Source: Rotaria macrura
Taxonomy: Eukaryota; Rotifera; Eurotatoria; Philodinida; Philodinidae
DNA length: 64,000 nucleotides
Direction: 5' to 3'
Assembly: GCA_900239685.1 (NCBI GenBank)
Contig: OENT01000823.1
Coordinates: 1-64,000, forward strand
Made by a program: the position numbers and the translations under genes. This document shows, in pieces, positions 1 through 13,230 of the stretch; the first letter of the stretch is position 1; the number at the start of each line of letters is the position of its first letter. The notes beneath the pieces are model-generated. The model was not told where the DNA came from. It saw only the letters and a list, made by a program, of their open reading frames with translations, and ran no database searches.

Positions 1-318
1 CTTCGTCGATTTGCTTATGAATTTTATGCTTAGGTTTAACATCAAATTAATCTTCAATGAAATCTTAAGTAAATGAAAATTTTAAAAAAACTGCGAATGA
101 ATTCAGTTCCAACGAGTAATAGCATAATTTATATGTTTTTGTATATTTTATTAGAAGCTCATGATTAATTAAAAGAAGTGCGAGTTAGTAAACGTTACTT
201 TGGGTTAGTACTACTTTATAAAGAATGCTTTGCTTGTTAGTGTTAGAATAAAAATATGATCAGAGTGTTGTGAAATGTTCGAAGAATAGTGAAATGATAG
301 GAGTGAAAGTTGAAAGAA

Positions 319-1783
319 TTAACCAGGATTTCCTGAGGTGGCTGGTGTTGTCATTGTTGTTGTTATTGGTGATGATCCTCCTCTTCCTCCGCTATTGCCT
401 GAGCTAGAGTTGGAGCCATTATCGGAGCCTAAGCCAGAGCCTGGGCCACCAGGAAGTGAAATTATTGTTGGTGGTTTAAAATCTCCAGTGAATGGATTGA
501 CGTCATTGGTACCTACGAAAACCAGTAAAACTGAAGCTTATCCCTGATACTTAATGAGACTATCCACATACCTATAGTAGACATTTTGAGAACACCCTTG
601 CCTTCAATTCTACTTAGAACTCCGAAAAGCGCTCCACTGCTGGAATATAATTTGGTACCAGTGAGAACGAAACCTCCACCTGGTGCCATCAGTGATTTAC
701 ATCGACCAGTAAGCGCAGCAGATTTCCCTTTAGCACAATTATCGAGACATGTATTTGGAAAAATAATGAAAAAGATAATTTTCATGAGAATCTTTAAAAG
801 TTGACGTTTTCGACGTGACCTGGAAAAGTAAATTCGTTCAAAAGAATCATTTCTTGTAATTCACATGCAACTTACAAACTTCTTTTTCTCCCACTTGAGG
901 CGATGAATGTAATCGTGAGACTATCTAAATCCTGACATCCACCAGTCTGCGCCAAAGCAGGAAGAATCTAAAATTGAAGAAAAGATCAATACCGATTTGT
1001 ATCTAAGAAATGTGACCAGCTGAAATAAGGTTTAGGGATTCCATCTTTAGTATAGAGTCGAAACGTTTTCCCGACAAAATCTGAATTAGGAAACGTATGT
1101 TTGAAATGCATACATGAAGGTTCAGATCTATTCTTCGTAGAATAAGAGATAGACTCTATTATTTTCGAAACTTTTATCCCTGAGAATAGTTCAGTATGAG
1201 ATTATTTTCTTATTTCCTAATGAGTTAAACAGAGTATAGGTTTTTAGAGTGAAATATGTCGCTCGGTTTCTTCACAGATCGTTCGATATGTGAATACGCA
1301 AAGTATAATTATAAGCTCACCAATCCTTTAGCCAATGTTTTTCCATCATCTCCAAGTGAGCAGCCTGAGGTGCCGCCAGCAGCAACACATTGCTGTAATA
1401 AAGTGGTAGAGTCAGATGTACCATCTCTTCTTCGTCGACCCGTAGCAGGAATGCCTGTATCTGAGTACACCGTGACTTGATTACTTTTTGTTTTACCTAT
1501 AATCACATTTGACAAGATAGGATTTTAGACTAAAAACTAATTAATGAATTACTGGAACTTAATGAAGCTGATTTTTGTGGTAAGTATATTGGAATAAGTG
1601 CCAATATAATAGTAGCAGCGAGCAGAAACAAAAGTAAACCTCCACATAATATTGATCCAATGATTGGAATTAAAGCTGATTTTCTTTTGGGGTTACTATA
1701 TTTGACAATAAAGGTATGGCTAAATGGAAAATATATATTTGAGTCGATGTTTACCTTGCTGACGTGCCTGCAGCTGAATACAT
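319..1783 (-). CDS. Single-pass membrane protein of unknown function, 6 exons, 301 aa
   Basis: Six exons join in phase from an ATG at 1783-1781 to a TAA at 321-319: 1755-1783, 1553-1719, 1321-1496, 876-967, 572-819 and 319-512. All five introns have GT and AG ends. The N-terminus is short, hydrophilic and basic (a KRK just before the membrane). One hydrophobic segment of about 25 residues follows at roughly residues 27-52, encoded by exon 2, so a type II or signal-anchor topology is likely. The rest holds an RRRR basic stretch, several cysteines in pairs (QQC, GGC, CLDNC, GRC) and a C-terminal tail rich in Gly, Ser, Pro and Thr that could be O-glycosylated. A second hydrophobic stretch begins exon 5. 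I recognise no family. The splice model is directly supported; membrane location and topology are inferred. It stands alone, with no gene for 7 kb upstream. Confidence 0.7.
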
Positions 1784-4700
1784 GTCACTTTTTAGAATGA
1801 AAGTGCAGCTTTTTCAAACAAAATGGTTATAATGGCGACAACAAGTATTTTACTTGTTTATATATATTTATTTTTCTTCTCTTTTTTTTAATCTATTTCG
1901 TGTTTTAGAAGCATACAACAATACCCTTGATATGTGTAGGCAAAAGTCAGACCCCGATTTTTATTCACTTACGATCATTGATGCATGAAAAAATCATAAT
2001 TGATCTTAGAAAAAAAACATGTTTCGATGGTTTCGCTGCAAATTAACTTGCGTCAATATTTGCTACTTATCACCAGTAATACTTGACTTGAAGGTATGGT
2101 GTATTATGGCCATGGAAATTTATAAAATGAAAACAATAATGCGTAGTCCAATCAGAAGCTATCATTATTTTTGAATTTCAGTGTCACATATTTTGATAAA
2201 AAGGGATTCTTTATTTCTAATGATGATGATCTTATTGAAGCTAATTCTAATTCATCTATTAATACAAAGACACATCTGCGTCAGTAGAGGCATGTTCTTT
2301 TAGAAAGCATCGTATTTATATTTTTGTCGTCTTTTTCTCATCTAATAGGATCATAAAATGTTGATGTTGCAGTATTTTTAAAAGATAATCATAATGTATC
2401 TATTGAAAAGAGTTCTATAGTTATAATTACTGAATTGGACAGTCTACAAGTCTGACTTTCTGTTTTAGAATTTATGCGATATCAAACTCGCCTATCCTGT
2501 TCACGAGAGTGTCATTTTCTATAACGAGACATTAATTTTAACGCTTGTGTCTAGGAATTTTTAAAGAAAAATTATTAAAATAATTTATATAACCCAGAAA
2601 CTACTTTGAACACTCAGTGGGATCAATGAAATGCAGGTGAAAAGGAAAAATAAGTATGAAAATATAGAATTCAACGAATTTACATCAAATACTAAGAACA
2701 CAGTCATATTAAAATGACACGCTTCGTTTTATATATATATATCGGTGTTTGCAGTTTCAAAAACACTGCCATGATTATATGTTGGTAACTATTTCAAGGG
2801 CACTCATCCATCAGTTTATTTTGCACCTAATACTAAATATAACCGAATTATTTGAACAACATAGAATTTTCTTTCTCTTAAATTCTTTCTCGATTATGTA
2901 CTCGTCAACACAATCACAATGGATGATCCATTGATTTAGGCAAAACTTTTTCTAAACAGCTGAACAACAGAAAACGAAAGACTCTTAGTAAAATAAAGAA
3001 TGCTTAAGTTACGAAAGCAATTGTTTAATGTACAACAAAGTAAATCAAGATAATCTCAAGTAGCCCAAATTAATTTTACGTAGAACATACTTTCTTTTGT
3101 TCCCTTTAATCAAACCTATTGATCTAATTAGTTTGAATTTCAAAAGCACGAAATCACTGGCAAGAGTTTCCATGCATAGAAGCGGCATTATTTACTTCCT
3201 CTGGAGTTTTCAGAAATGATACCTGGTAAACAAGGTACACGAGTGATACATAGAAACCTAGCATTGGAAGAGAACAACTTTAGCATTTTAATTTCATTTC
3301 TTCAAACGTTGGTTGCACAGATCTATCTTTTGTGAGAAGGAAATTATCGAAGCGTAGTTGGTTGACTTGAGAGAAAAAAAGTTGGAAACTGTCACATATA
3401 CTGGTGACTAAATATAAGTTTAATGCCCCCCCCCCTTCTCCCCGAAGCTAGAAGGTCTTGGATTTTGGAAAGTCTCTTCTGAGAAGTTTACTGAACTTTT
3501 TAGTGCTAGAAAGCATGTGATTTTTCAGGAAAACCAGAAATTGTTTTTAGTTCAATTAGATACTTTTCTGTTAAGAATAAAAATTTTCATTAGTTATTTT
3601 AATTGCAAATAGTGAAGCAAAACAGCGATTAAACAAATATTGCTTCGTATCAGATTTTTATTCAACTCGTACGTTTTCCTCCGAAAGATATATTGCCGGA
3701 CGTCTTTTATGTATAATAGAAACGATTGAAATTTTCAGAATCGGATAAACAAGCTTATATATATATGTATATATTCATAGATCGATATAATTTATCATAA
3801 AAGCTGGTATTGGAGATTCATTTCATGGTAAATTCGTAAGAGAATAAAAAATAATAATACATCGTCCTGTCAAGATAGTAATTAAATACGGTCGTTGCAC
3901 GAAACCTATATTCACATGTAATCATCACCTTCAATTTTCATTATTTCTACATTTGATAACCATACGCTTGCTGTCAATTATCTCGTTTGGTTGTTATGCG
4001 TGACTTGAAACTGTATGATTGATGTAGTCAAAAAATACAAAGTGAACAAGTTATGATTCATAACCTTATAGATTTTTTACTCTATGTTCTTGCTTCATTG
4101 ATTTCTTTCAGAATAACTACGAGGAACGCAAGGGAAAATATATTTCGTACTAGTTAGCTCTATAAATAAAAAAAGAAAGATGTGAAATATTTCATCCGTA
4201 GTAGTTGTGTATTAGAAATAATTGAAGAAAATTGCCGATCACTTTCCATCGTCACTTTCATATTATTTTATTGGAAAAAACTTAGTCATGCTTGTTATCG
4301 AACATCATTTTTTTCGTTTTTTTTCTTAATTAGAAGTAACAATAATCGAAAAGAAAAATAATTATCGTTTATAATTATGATTTTTTCTTTCCTCTGTTTC
4401 AAGTACCTGTCTCAGAGAATTGCTACGGTGTAGATGATACCAAAGCATTTGATACCCAATAGTTCTATCGTCAATGGCAAATGCTGAAATCATATCGTCT
4501 CTTTAGAATTTGTTGGTTTTTTGAATAAATTCTGAGAATAATGTCTAATTAGATTTTCTCGATGAAAATTCTAATAATTAAATATTAATTATGTTTCCAT
4601 GTTCAGTAAAAACGTTGCTGAATTACAATAAAAAATCATCAATATCTTCTGATAATGTTACTCATAAAAGATATTCCATCATGGGTCAAGATAAACTATC

Positions 4701-7700
4701 AACGATATTTTTCGTATTTTTTTCTTGAAATGTTTCATGTGAATTTTTAACTTTAGTGAAGATTATTTCTGGCATGATCACAATGTAGTTGTTCGAAATT
4801 GAACAGCTGTTATCGTTTTAAGGCATAAAAATCATTTGAATTTCAATAATCATTTAGAATTTATCATAAAATGTATCGTCTAATTCTGTTAATATTCATT
4901 TCACATTAGAAGAAGGATGTATATTTTTTTAATGCTTTCAATAGTAACTATATGGAAATGAGCAGCTTTGCGACGTTTAAACAGAAAATGAAGCTGCACT
5001 AAATCGTTAACTAATACTCTCTTACTTACACAAGTTAGCTGTTAAAATAATAAGTTAATCACAAACTTGTTTTTTGACATTTTGCGATGCACTTTCGTCA
5101 GATTAATTCAGAAAAAGTCACTTTCTAAAAGTGATAAAACGCGTTGGAATATTCTGAGAAAATTTTCAAAAAAACTTTTTTTGTTGATCATTCTATGAAG
5201 TTTCGTTTCTTGTTTTCGATGGAAAGCGTCACACACCTTTCTTCATTTCCTAATAGTTCACGAAATGGAAATTAAGTTATGTTAAAACACGATATGTCGT
5301 CTCAGGGCAATCATTCATATGGACGAATTGTAATGGTGGACTGTGACGCTAAATTTAATGACCTATGAAAAGTTTTAAGTCTACTGAGTGTATTCAGTTG
5401 GAAAGATTTCTATATGAAATCAACATTAAAAAATAAAAACAGGATAAGATCAATTAATGATAGAAGTGTACGAAAACAAAACGTGTTTTTAAGGTTATAG
5501 ATAAATATGAATCTTGAGTTATAGCCATTAATGTAGAACGTATGACAAACTTGATCGTACGACAGTGTGATTCACAATTAATTATGTTTTTTTAAAAACT
5601 TGGTATTTTTTTTTCTAAGGTTAATGTCTTTTCACCAAATTTTTATAACTATTAGTGAAGATATAAGGAATATGTGAAAAGTAATTATGTAGTTGAATAT
5701 CTTGATGCTAAGAATGATAGTAAGGTACATATGATAAATGTTTCATTTACGTAAAGGGAGAAAATGTATGAAAAATATTATTAATTATTTATTCATAAGC
5801 ATATTCGAAACCCATTTTTATTACGAGCAGAGACCACTGTACACAACCATATCGAAATTTTCATTCGATATACAGAGGATGAATATTTTATTAGCATCAT
5901 TCTACTTCACAGATATAATTCATCAACGAAAATTATCAATGATATTCGTTTTGTGTCCTTACGTAAACATTTTCAAATGCGATAACTAACTAAGGTCGAA
6001 TAATTTCATGCGAAGATTAGCATAAATAAATGACAATACATACAATTGATTGTTTGCAAACATAATATCAGTAAATGAATAGATTGATTTATTCGAACCT
6101 ATTGAAACTTCTTTTTCTTATGTCGTTTGATTCAATAAGTTATGGTAGAATCAACAGTGTCTCTATTTTAATATTGAAATTTTCCTCGTTTAAGAGCTAA
6201 ATATTGATTTTAAAAGAATTCTTTTGTATAGTGTAGAAAAATATTGTTAAAAAAATAATTATCGAACCATTCATCATATAGACTGAACTATACAGATGGA
6301 TAATCAGTCGTCCTCTATAAATTTTTATGTTTCTTGATTTCTAAACATTTAATATTGGCTGCAATTGTTTCATATTCTATGTGACTTGTATCAGGTTTTA
6401 GTGAAAATTTTGTACTCATTTTTCAATTTATTTCTAGCAAATTGTTTTAATTATGTTATGCAATTATTTATTTATAAGCGACGTTATGTCCTTGCGAGAA
6501 TATATTAGTAATTTTAAATTTTCATTCTGTTTTTTTTGTATTTTTCTATTAATGAAAATGTTTCATGCTTATGAGTCTCATTATCGTACTTGATGTCAAA
6601 ACATATATTCTTTGAGACGCAATTGTAATTAGAAAACGCCCCGTTTGTGAGCATGAAGGAATTCAATTTTTATAATTACGTTTGAAATAAATTGACAATC
6701 TTTTTAAATTTTTAATCGAACGATTAAAGTGAATCATTGATTTTTAAGATTTAATTTTATCATAAACTATTTGTGAAATATTTCGAAAATAGAAAACAAA
6801 AAGAAAGTTGACTGTTATTCACTTTAAAACAGTACTTTTTCTTACTATCATTTCTAGCATTAATAATTGCACAACAAAATCAAACGTGTCTAATCAGGTT
6901 ATCTATCTGATGTACTTGAATTAAGTATTCCATTCTTGAAAATTCATCCTATATTTAGAAGCAAATTAAACTTGTTTTTAGTAACAAGAAAAAGTAATGT
7001 GAAAATAATCATATGATGCACACCAAGGCGAAAAGTCAATCATACTTTATATGTGATTTCAAATAATTATACTTTCCTTTACTAATCAATCCGATTTTTA
7101 AACAATTAGAAAAGAAAATTTTGTTGATCATATAACTAGTGTAAGAGTTTGTAAATTTGCTAATTTATTTTTCCACTAACGAAGGAAAGTGATCAACTGT
7201 TCGATCGTTTTTGTATTGAAACTAATTGCATTATGTATTTCCCAAGGAACTATGAATACGCTGAAAAAATCTTCGACGACTAACTTATGACCATGAAATT
7301 TGTCTGTTTGTAAGTTATGGGTGATCGTAAGTGTCTTTGGTCCTCCTCAGGAATATTAGACAAATTGATTTTCGAATTTTGACTTGAAACTTAAAATAGA
7401 AATACGTCTCTACAAGACTCATGTTTTTTGAAAGTGATTTGTCTTTTGAATTGTTTGTTTCATCAAATCTACAACTTGATTTGAGATATATGTTAAATAA
7501 AAATTTCATAATAGCTGTGTCTACTGATACGATCACCTGAAAGATCTGTTATTTTCACAAAAATTTGTTCTCTTTGAAGCGTCTTTCTATGTTACGTTCA
7601 AGTAGTTTCAACCCAAGGTGATTGAACGGCAGGTAGTCTTCTCACGTAAGTCTATAATATCTTAGTAAATGCAAGATTTTTTCTATTACTTTCCTGTAGT

Positions 7701-9500
7701 CTGAATGATACAGTACAAGATTTGCTAATCCAACGAAGTTATTTTTGTTATGAGCATGACAATCTTCGATGATAGATATTCTTCAAACGGCTAGTGATAA
7801 ATGCAGAAATGCAAGTCCTAATCATAAACCTAAACTTTGATTCAAGATAATTTTAATTTTCCGACAAGGTTATGGTTCGTAGGATTTTCTTCCAATGGAA
7901 TATTGTCATGATCATATGGCTACTTTAAGATAATACAAAACAGATACTTATCAAACTTTTAAATGTTATACTAAATCTTCTAGAACCGATTAAATGTAAG
8001 TGAAATTGTTTTTTCATTTAAATAAATATATCACCTTTTTTAGTCGTACTGACCGTTTCTTCGCCTACGATACGAATGCGTGTATACTTTGGAATTTATT
8101 CTACGTATAAACACTTTACGATACAATCAGTCGTGTTATCACTCATTCTTCATCGACCTTTTCTTATATCTATACTTGTTAATGTTGATAGTCATCTCAT
8201 ATTTAATGTCGCTTTCCATATTAAAATATATGAATCATCCAGATATCAATAGATTGTCATAAATAATTACATGAGTACCAACATAAATCTAATGCAGACC
8301 TTTAGAATAATTCAATATGCAATCAATCTCAGTAATAAATACTGACAACGTTTGATAAAAACTAAGCGTGGTATTTCATATGATGCTCAAGGTTTCAAAA
8401 TCAATGATTAACGTCAGCACGAACATCGTTTTATGTCTTACGCTATAGTTGGCGTATTTGAAAAAGAAATTTCTCGATAACTTGTGTGATAATTAGTTCG
8501 ACGATTATAAAGTATACATCAATATCGGAACGATGAAAAAATGCCAAGTATCAGTAGAAATGAAAGTCTAAAGAATAATATTTTTTCACGATTATGAATG
8601 AGAATATTCAAATTCCTAGATCTACAGTAAAAATATAGTCACTCTGTGGAGCTAGTATTCTGCAAGTCAATCGAACACACAGTAATCGATCCGACCCGCA
8701 GCATGGGTCCCGGTACCAATGTGCTAGATCGGGTCATTAGTCCTCAAGTATGAATAACCTAGTCTAGCTGAGTATCAATCTGAGATGAAATTCGGACTCA
8801 ATATAGCAGTAAATCAAATATCGACGTTTTAAAAAAATGTTAACTTTTCACACTGCTATTGATATAAAAGTATAAAGTTAAAATCCCCTTCGATCATGAT
8901 CGAACAATAGACTAAGTTTGAGAACAGATCAAAGCAATGGAAGGCCCTATTGATTTTGAAAAGAGAATTCATTTTTTCTGAAAACTTATCCACAGATGCG
9001 GAGGCATCATGTGTTCGAGTGGTTGAGTATATTGAGACGAAAATGAGCTTTCTTCAGAAAGGTGAAAATGTATTTTCATGTTGGAAACAGTGTGGATCTA
9101 TGTATCAATGAGTATGATGTTTAACGGCAATACTTTATTCGATGCTCGATGTAGAAAGACATCAAATGAATCGCGATTCACTCGGTTTATTCTTCTTTTT
9201 TTAAAGAATTGAGAATGAAATATCTTTTTATTGTTATTTATAGAAGAAACTATACAGTATTCTTATTAGAATAAAGTAAAATTTTGAAAACTACACTACG
9301 ATTGAAAATATGTTCAGCGTTTTGGTTTGCTTTAAATCGAGTCGTTGGTAGAGAAAATGTGTCGGATAGAATTCACATCCAAAAGGTCGTACCCGTGTAG
9401 GACACTATTAGGGGCTGTGTAAAGAGTTCATTCTATTCTAAATTACAAAAATGAGAGAAACGAAAAATAATCCCAATTGATTAACTTCTAATAACTCTAC
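1784..9500. other. AT-rich gene-poor stretch, nothing supportable
   Basis: The longest ORFs here are 60-83 codons, mostly hydrophobic or Lys/Asn-rich as expected from AT-rich non-coding DNA, and none could be joined into a spliced model. Visible details are a C run at about 3427-3436 and a small GC-richer patch at about 8690-8745 with a GACCC/GGGTC inverted pair. Small exons of an unrecognised gene could be hidden here, so absence of a gene is not proven. Confidence 0.5.
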
Positions 9501-9534
9501 TTCTTCAGCCAGTGAATAAAATATTTGATGTAAT

Positions 9535-9563
9535 TAATGCGATGCGAAGCATAAGCATTTATG
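9535..9563 (+). repeat. Left copy of 29-base direct repeat
   Basis: Identical to 13231-13259. It contains ATGCGAAGCAT, an 11-base hairpin with a GAA loop. Similarity continues for about 15 more bases with a few differences (through CGAGTTT). The copy lies 3.7 kb from its partner in the same orientation. Confidence 0.85.
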
Positions 9564-9591
9564 CAGTAGTACACGAGTTTACTTTTTTACG

Positions 9592-9606
9592 GTGCGAAGC
9601 ACTGTA
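9592..9606 (+). repeat. 15-base hairpin word, copy 1
   Basis: GTGCGAAGCACTGTA occurs exactly here, at 11081-11095 and at 34831-34845. The first 11 bases fold as GTGC-GAA-GCAC. A diverged neighbour (GAGCGAAGCAG, around 9678-9688) follows about 85 bases later within a repeated CGAGTT...TTTTACGG context. Confidence 0.8.
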
Positions 9607-11080
9607 TAGCGTTCGGTCGTGGTCGCCATCTTTTTTGGTGCTCTGCATTTCTGGAGTCATGCACGAGTTATTTTACGGAGCGAAGCAGAGGTGCCAACAG
9701 GCCAGGCTGCGTTTTGAGATTTTAGCCTTGCCTGAGGCAGGCCAGACTGATGGCGACCAGACCACCAGGCCAGGGCGATCTGAACTGTTCAGTCTGCTCA
9801 AAATTAACTTAGAATGATTTGATCTGCTCAATGTCATACTAAATGTCGCAATAATCCAACTTACACTATTAAGAAAACAGAAAGAAAATCATGATTGAAC
9901 TGGATTTACTCCAACAATTATCGCGAAAGATACAATGAAAAAGACTAAATTAAAAACGAAGAGAAAGTAGTCATTGAATTTTCACCTTCTATTAGCAAAA
10001 ATACGATGAATTAAGTAAAAACTGACATTGAATTCAATTGATTTTGTTTACATTTGTTTTAAATATGGAAAATGACCTTACCTATTGAAGTTGTCTAATA
10101 GTGGTTGTTTCGTTTGTGAAGTTTTAGTAGTGTTAATTCACAGAGGTTTTTTTATTTTCTAATATATAGGACTCATTGTTAAAATTATTGTTAGTAAGGG
10201 TATCCCTTCCCCTTTGCAGCAAATTTTCAGAGTAGCTCATCAAAAATGTTTGAAACTTTCCGAGTAGATAGATCTGGATCAATGGATTACACGTTTTCAT
10301 AAGCTCACGGTTCCAAAATGCTTGTTCAAAAATAAAATCGGGTTCACAAGGACTAAAAATTGCCTCCCTAATCGCCCAACTTCTTGGCTGCTGTATGTTC
10401 GATAGAACTGAAAGCTTTTTACAGACACTAGAAGCACTTTAGGGTGCCTATTGCTTTGAATTCTTTCTGTATCATCCCATTTGAATAAAAAAGTTGTTTG
10501 AATAGTGCTTCCTTCGTAAGACTTGTCAAAGTTCAGCACAAGAATATTTTTTTAAATAAAAACAAAATTGGTACTAATAACACTATTTGGTACTTGTAGA
10601 AAAAATTTCAGCTAGATCAAATATATCATACCTGAGAAACGGGGCAATTTTGTGAATTTTTACTTAAAAACCAGGTTCGAGAAAACCACGAAAGAAAGAA
10701 AAACGTCCTAAACCTCTACGGTAATTGATTTATATTTTCGCTTTTTTTTACTGTAAGGTACTAATTGAATTCTCAAAACATCACTAATAGATAGAATACA
10801 CTTTGAAGCACGTATACAGCAGAAGAAACCAAGAAACGAAAAATTTGAAAATTTCGGCTCAGGAAAGGGAATTGATTTAAAAACAGAAATAAGCAGCCAC
10901 ATTAATCTTCAATATGATGACTAAATACTGAATCAAATGGATATGTGTTATAAAAAGAGGCATCGATTTTCTTTTGGTTTCATGTATCCCACGCGTGCAG
11001 TCCAGGCCAGGCCAGGCAGGTCAGACTCAATCGTAGAAGGCCAGGCAGGACAAGAAAAAAGTGGCCTCTTGACAGCTCTG

Positions 11081-11095
11081 GTGCGAAGCACTGTA
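11081..11095 (+). repeat. 15-base hairpin word, copy 2
   Basis: Exact copy of the word at 9592-9606. It sits between a CCAGGCAGG-rich stretch upstream and CCGGAAA-rich sequence downstream. Confidence 0.8.
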
Positions 11096-11693
11096 TTCCC
11101 AAGTTGAGAAATCCGAGCCGGATCCCGCAGGAACGTGGAAGCAGTATTCCGTCAGGAAAGACTAAGGATTTTTCCGGAGGATTCGCTTCGTTTCCTGCCG
11201 GAAAGACGAGGGAATCAACAGGAGGACTGGAAAAAAATGCCAGCAGTTTCCGGTGCCAGGATCCTGCCATTTCCTGGCCCATAACGGAATTATTGTTTGA
11301 CATTACATGGGGTGGTCCAAAACTAATATTGATCACTAGATTGCAATTCCTGTCCATCATTACCTTTTCTAGTAAACGAAGTCAGAAATCTACTATAAAT
11401 GAGCCATAATATTCAAATAATTTTATTCTTTTTATATCATGCAACGAGACAATTGCGTGTGGCTGGGGGCATCTCTGTGAGTTTCTGCCTATGAAGCGTG
11501 TGAAGATTGAAAAAGACATCCCTACATCCATCTACTACTACAAGCACGCAAACCCACATCCGCACGCTCTTTCTTGATTTCTGCATTCAATCATACAAAT
11601 TATTCAATGATGGCCGCAAATTAATGTCTGCAACTACTAATCGAATGTCTTCAACCGTTTCCACTACACCAAATTCAAAAGGAGAAAAAAACA

Positions 11694-11908
11694 GTACTTT
11701 GAGCAAGAAAGTGAGCATGAGCAGGATTTTTTTGCTAATTCTTGATTTATGAATTCAGCCTTAGAAATTATTGACGGATGAACTCGATGTCTTGTTTTGA
11801 CTAGTTAAGAATTTGTCCTCAACGGTACTTACGTTACGAAATAGAACAGTGTGAAAAAAGAGCATTTTGAGCAAAAAAGTGAGCGTGAGTATGATTTTTG
11901 TTTTAATT
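11694..11908 (+). repeat. Pair of imperfect direct repeats of about 45 bases
   Basis: About 45 bases at 11694-11739 recur with scattered mismatches at 11863-11908, in the same orientation and 169 bases apart. Both contain TTTGAGCAA, AAAGTGAGC and a GATTTTT core. Both would encode LSKKVS in one frame, but no longer protein context supports coding. Confidence 0.55.
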
Positions 11909-12070
11909 TGGCATGTTACAATGCCACTACGGTATTGGGTGTTAGTATTATTGTGCTTTGCAGTGTTGGTTGACATTGCTGTTGGTACTGTTGTTAGTAT
12001 GGATAAATGTGCAGCACTTCTAGAATCCTTTGCTATAAAACACCGACGGGCAATTGTATTCCGTAAACTA

Positions 12071-12693
12071 AGAAATGTGCCGAACCTATTAGCAATGGAG
12101 TTTTCTAAACAGTGGTTCACAATAGGTAATTTTACACGGGGAGTATGAATTTCGCATGTATTTCACTCGAAACCCTATTAGTCAGGCAAGAACCAATGAA
12201 AATCGAGTTTTTCAAAAAATACTCCGCAGCGGTAATTTGGGATGGTGACTCCGAATTTCGCATGATTTTTTCGCGAAATCGATTTTTATCGGTTCGTGAA
12301 GAACCAATAGGGATTCGAGTAAAATGAATCCGAAATTCGGATTTCCCGTGTGAAATTACCAATGCGGAGAAATTTTTTGAAAAACTCGATTTTTATTGGT
12401 TCTTGACCGAGCAATAGGACGTCAAGTAAAATGGAAGCGATAAATAGACTCCCAAACACTGTTTCTAACGTTGAGTACCCCGAGCAAAATACCCAGGGCA
12501 CCTGCGATTTTGAAAAAGTACTTTGCTTTTTGCTGGGAAAGCGTGGAAAAAGTGTTGGTAAACGTTGGATTGGTACTTTGCTTAAAATTCCTGTTAGAAA
12601 CACTGCTCCCAAATGGGGAGTCCCCATGTCAAAGAACCTATTGTGAACTATTGTTTAGAAAACTCCATTGCTAAAAGATTCGGCCTATTTTCT
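12071..12693. mobile_element. Foldback-like element with nested inverted repeats, about 620 bp
   Basis: Outer arms: 12071-12126 and 12637-12693 are inverted copies of about 57 bases with a handful of mismatches; the core AGCAATGGAGTTTTCTAAAC is exact. Weaker similarity extends about 20 bases beyond each arm. Inner array: 12125-12141 is inverted at 12344-12360 (GGTAATTT near-palindromic ends), and 12187-12228 is inverted at 12363-12405 (about 42 bases, few mismatches). GGTAATTT also starts again at 12231 and is followed by the same GAATTTCGCATG word, so units of about 106 bases are repeated both directly and inverted. No transposase ORF is present. It resembles a MITE or foldback DNA element, possibly built from three copies of a smaller one. 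Confidence 0.6.
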
Positions 12694-13104
12694 AGCTTGG
12701 AGAAAAGTGGATGACTGTAGGTGGTTTATTGTTATGGGTTTAGTAGGTATTTTCGGGTTTGGTGGAACTCATGAAAGATTCATTTTGGTACTTCTTTTAT
12801 GGTTTTATGGCCGCGAATAATGAATTGAGATGAGGTGATTATGAGGCCGATGGTTTTTTGTAGAGCATTTTGATTCGCCGAGTGTTTCTGGTGGGATCTG
12901 CTTTTCGCCAATCGATTTCAATGTGGATGCTGATTGAATTTTTAGCGGTTTCCGGAAATTTCCACGACGTATTCTGATAAGTTCCGCGACGTATTCCGTC
13001 TGGATTTCGGCTGAATTCCGATTATTTCCGGCGCCGGGTAATAGCCGTAATTTTAAGGATTTCGGTACGATGACTTTCCGGCCGGGAATACTGCTTCCAA
13101 GTTT

Positions 13105-13128
13105 TTTCCGGCAGGTACCTGCCGGAAA
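13105..13128. repeat. Perfect 24-bp palindrome
   Basis: The centre CCGGCAGGTACCTGCCGG, extended by TTT and AAA on either side, is a perfect 24-base dyad. It lies in CCGGAAA-rich sequence that also carries inverted similarity to 11137-11160. Confidence 0.85.
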
Positions 13129-13230
13129 GACACCGGATCCTGTAGGAAGTTTCCGGAAAATTACCGGAATCTGGCCAGAAACGGTCCGGAAGCCGGAATT
13201 GGCGACCTGGGAAGCGATCGTCGCCATCTT

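Noticed and set aside
9512-9817. 101-codon plus-strand ORF
   Set aside because: It is made entirely of the island's repeat modules, including the hairpin words; no protein-like conservation signal.
10665-10700. GGTTCGA word suggesting a tRNA gene
   Set aside because: The following bases do not fit a T-arm and no anticodon arm is present.
11761-12148. Overlapping ORFs of 93 and 119 codons on both strands
   Set aside because: They overlap each other and enter the inverted repeat arm; no recognisable domain or splice context.
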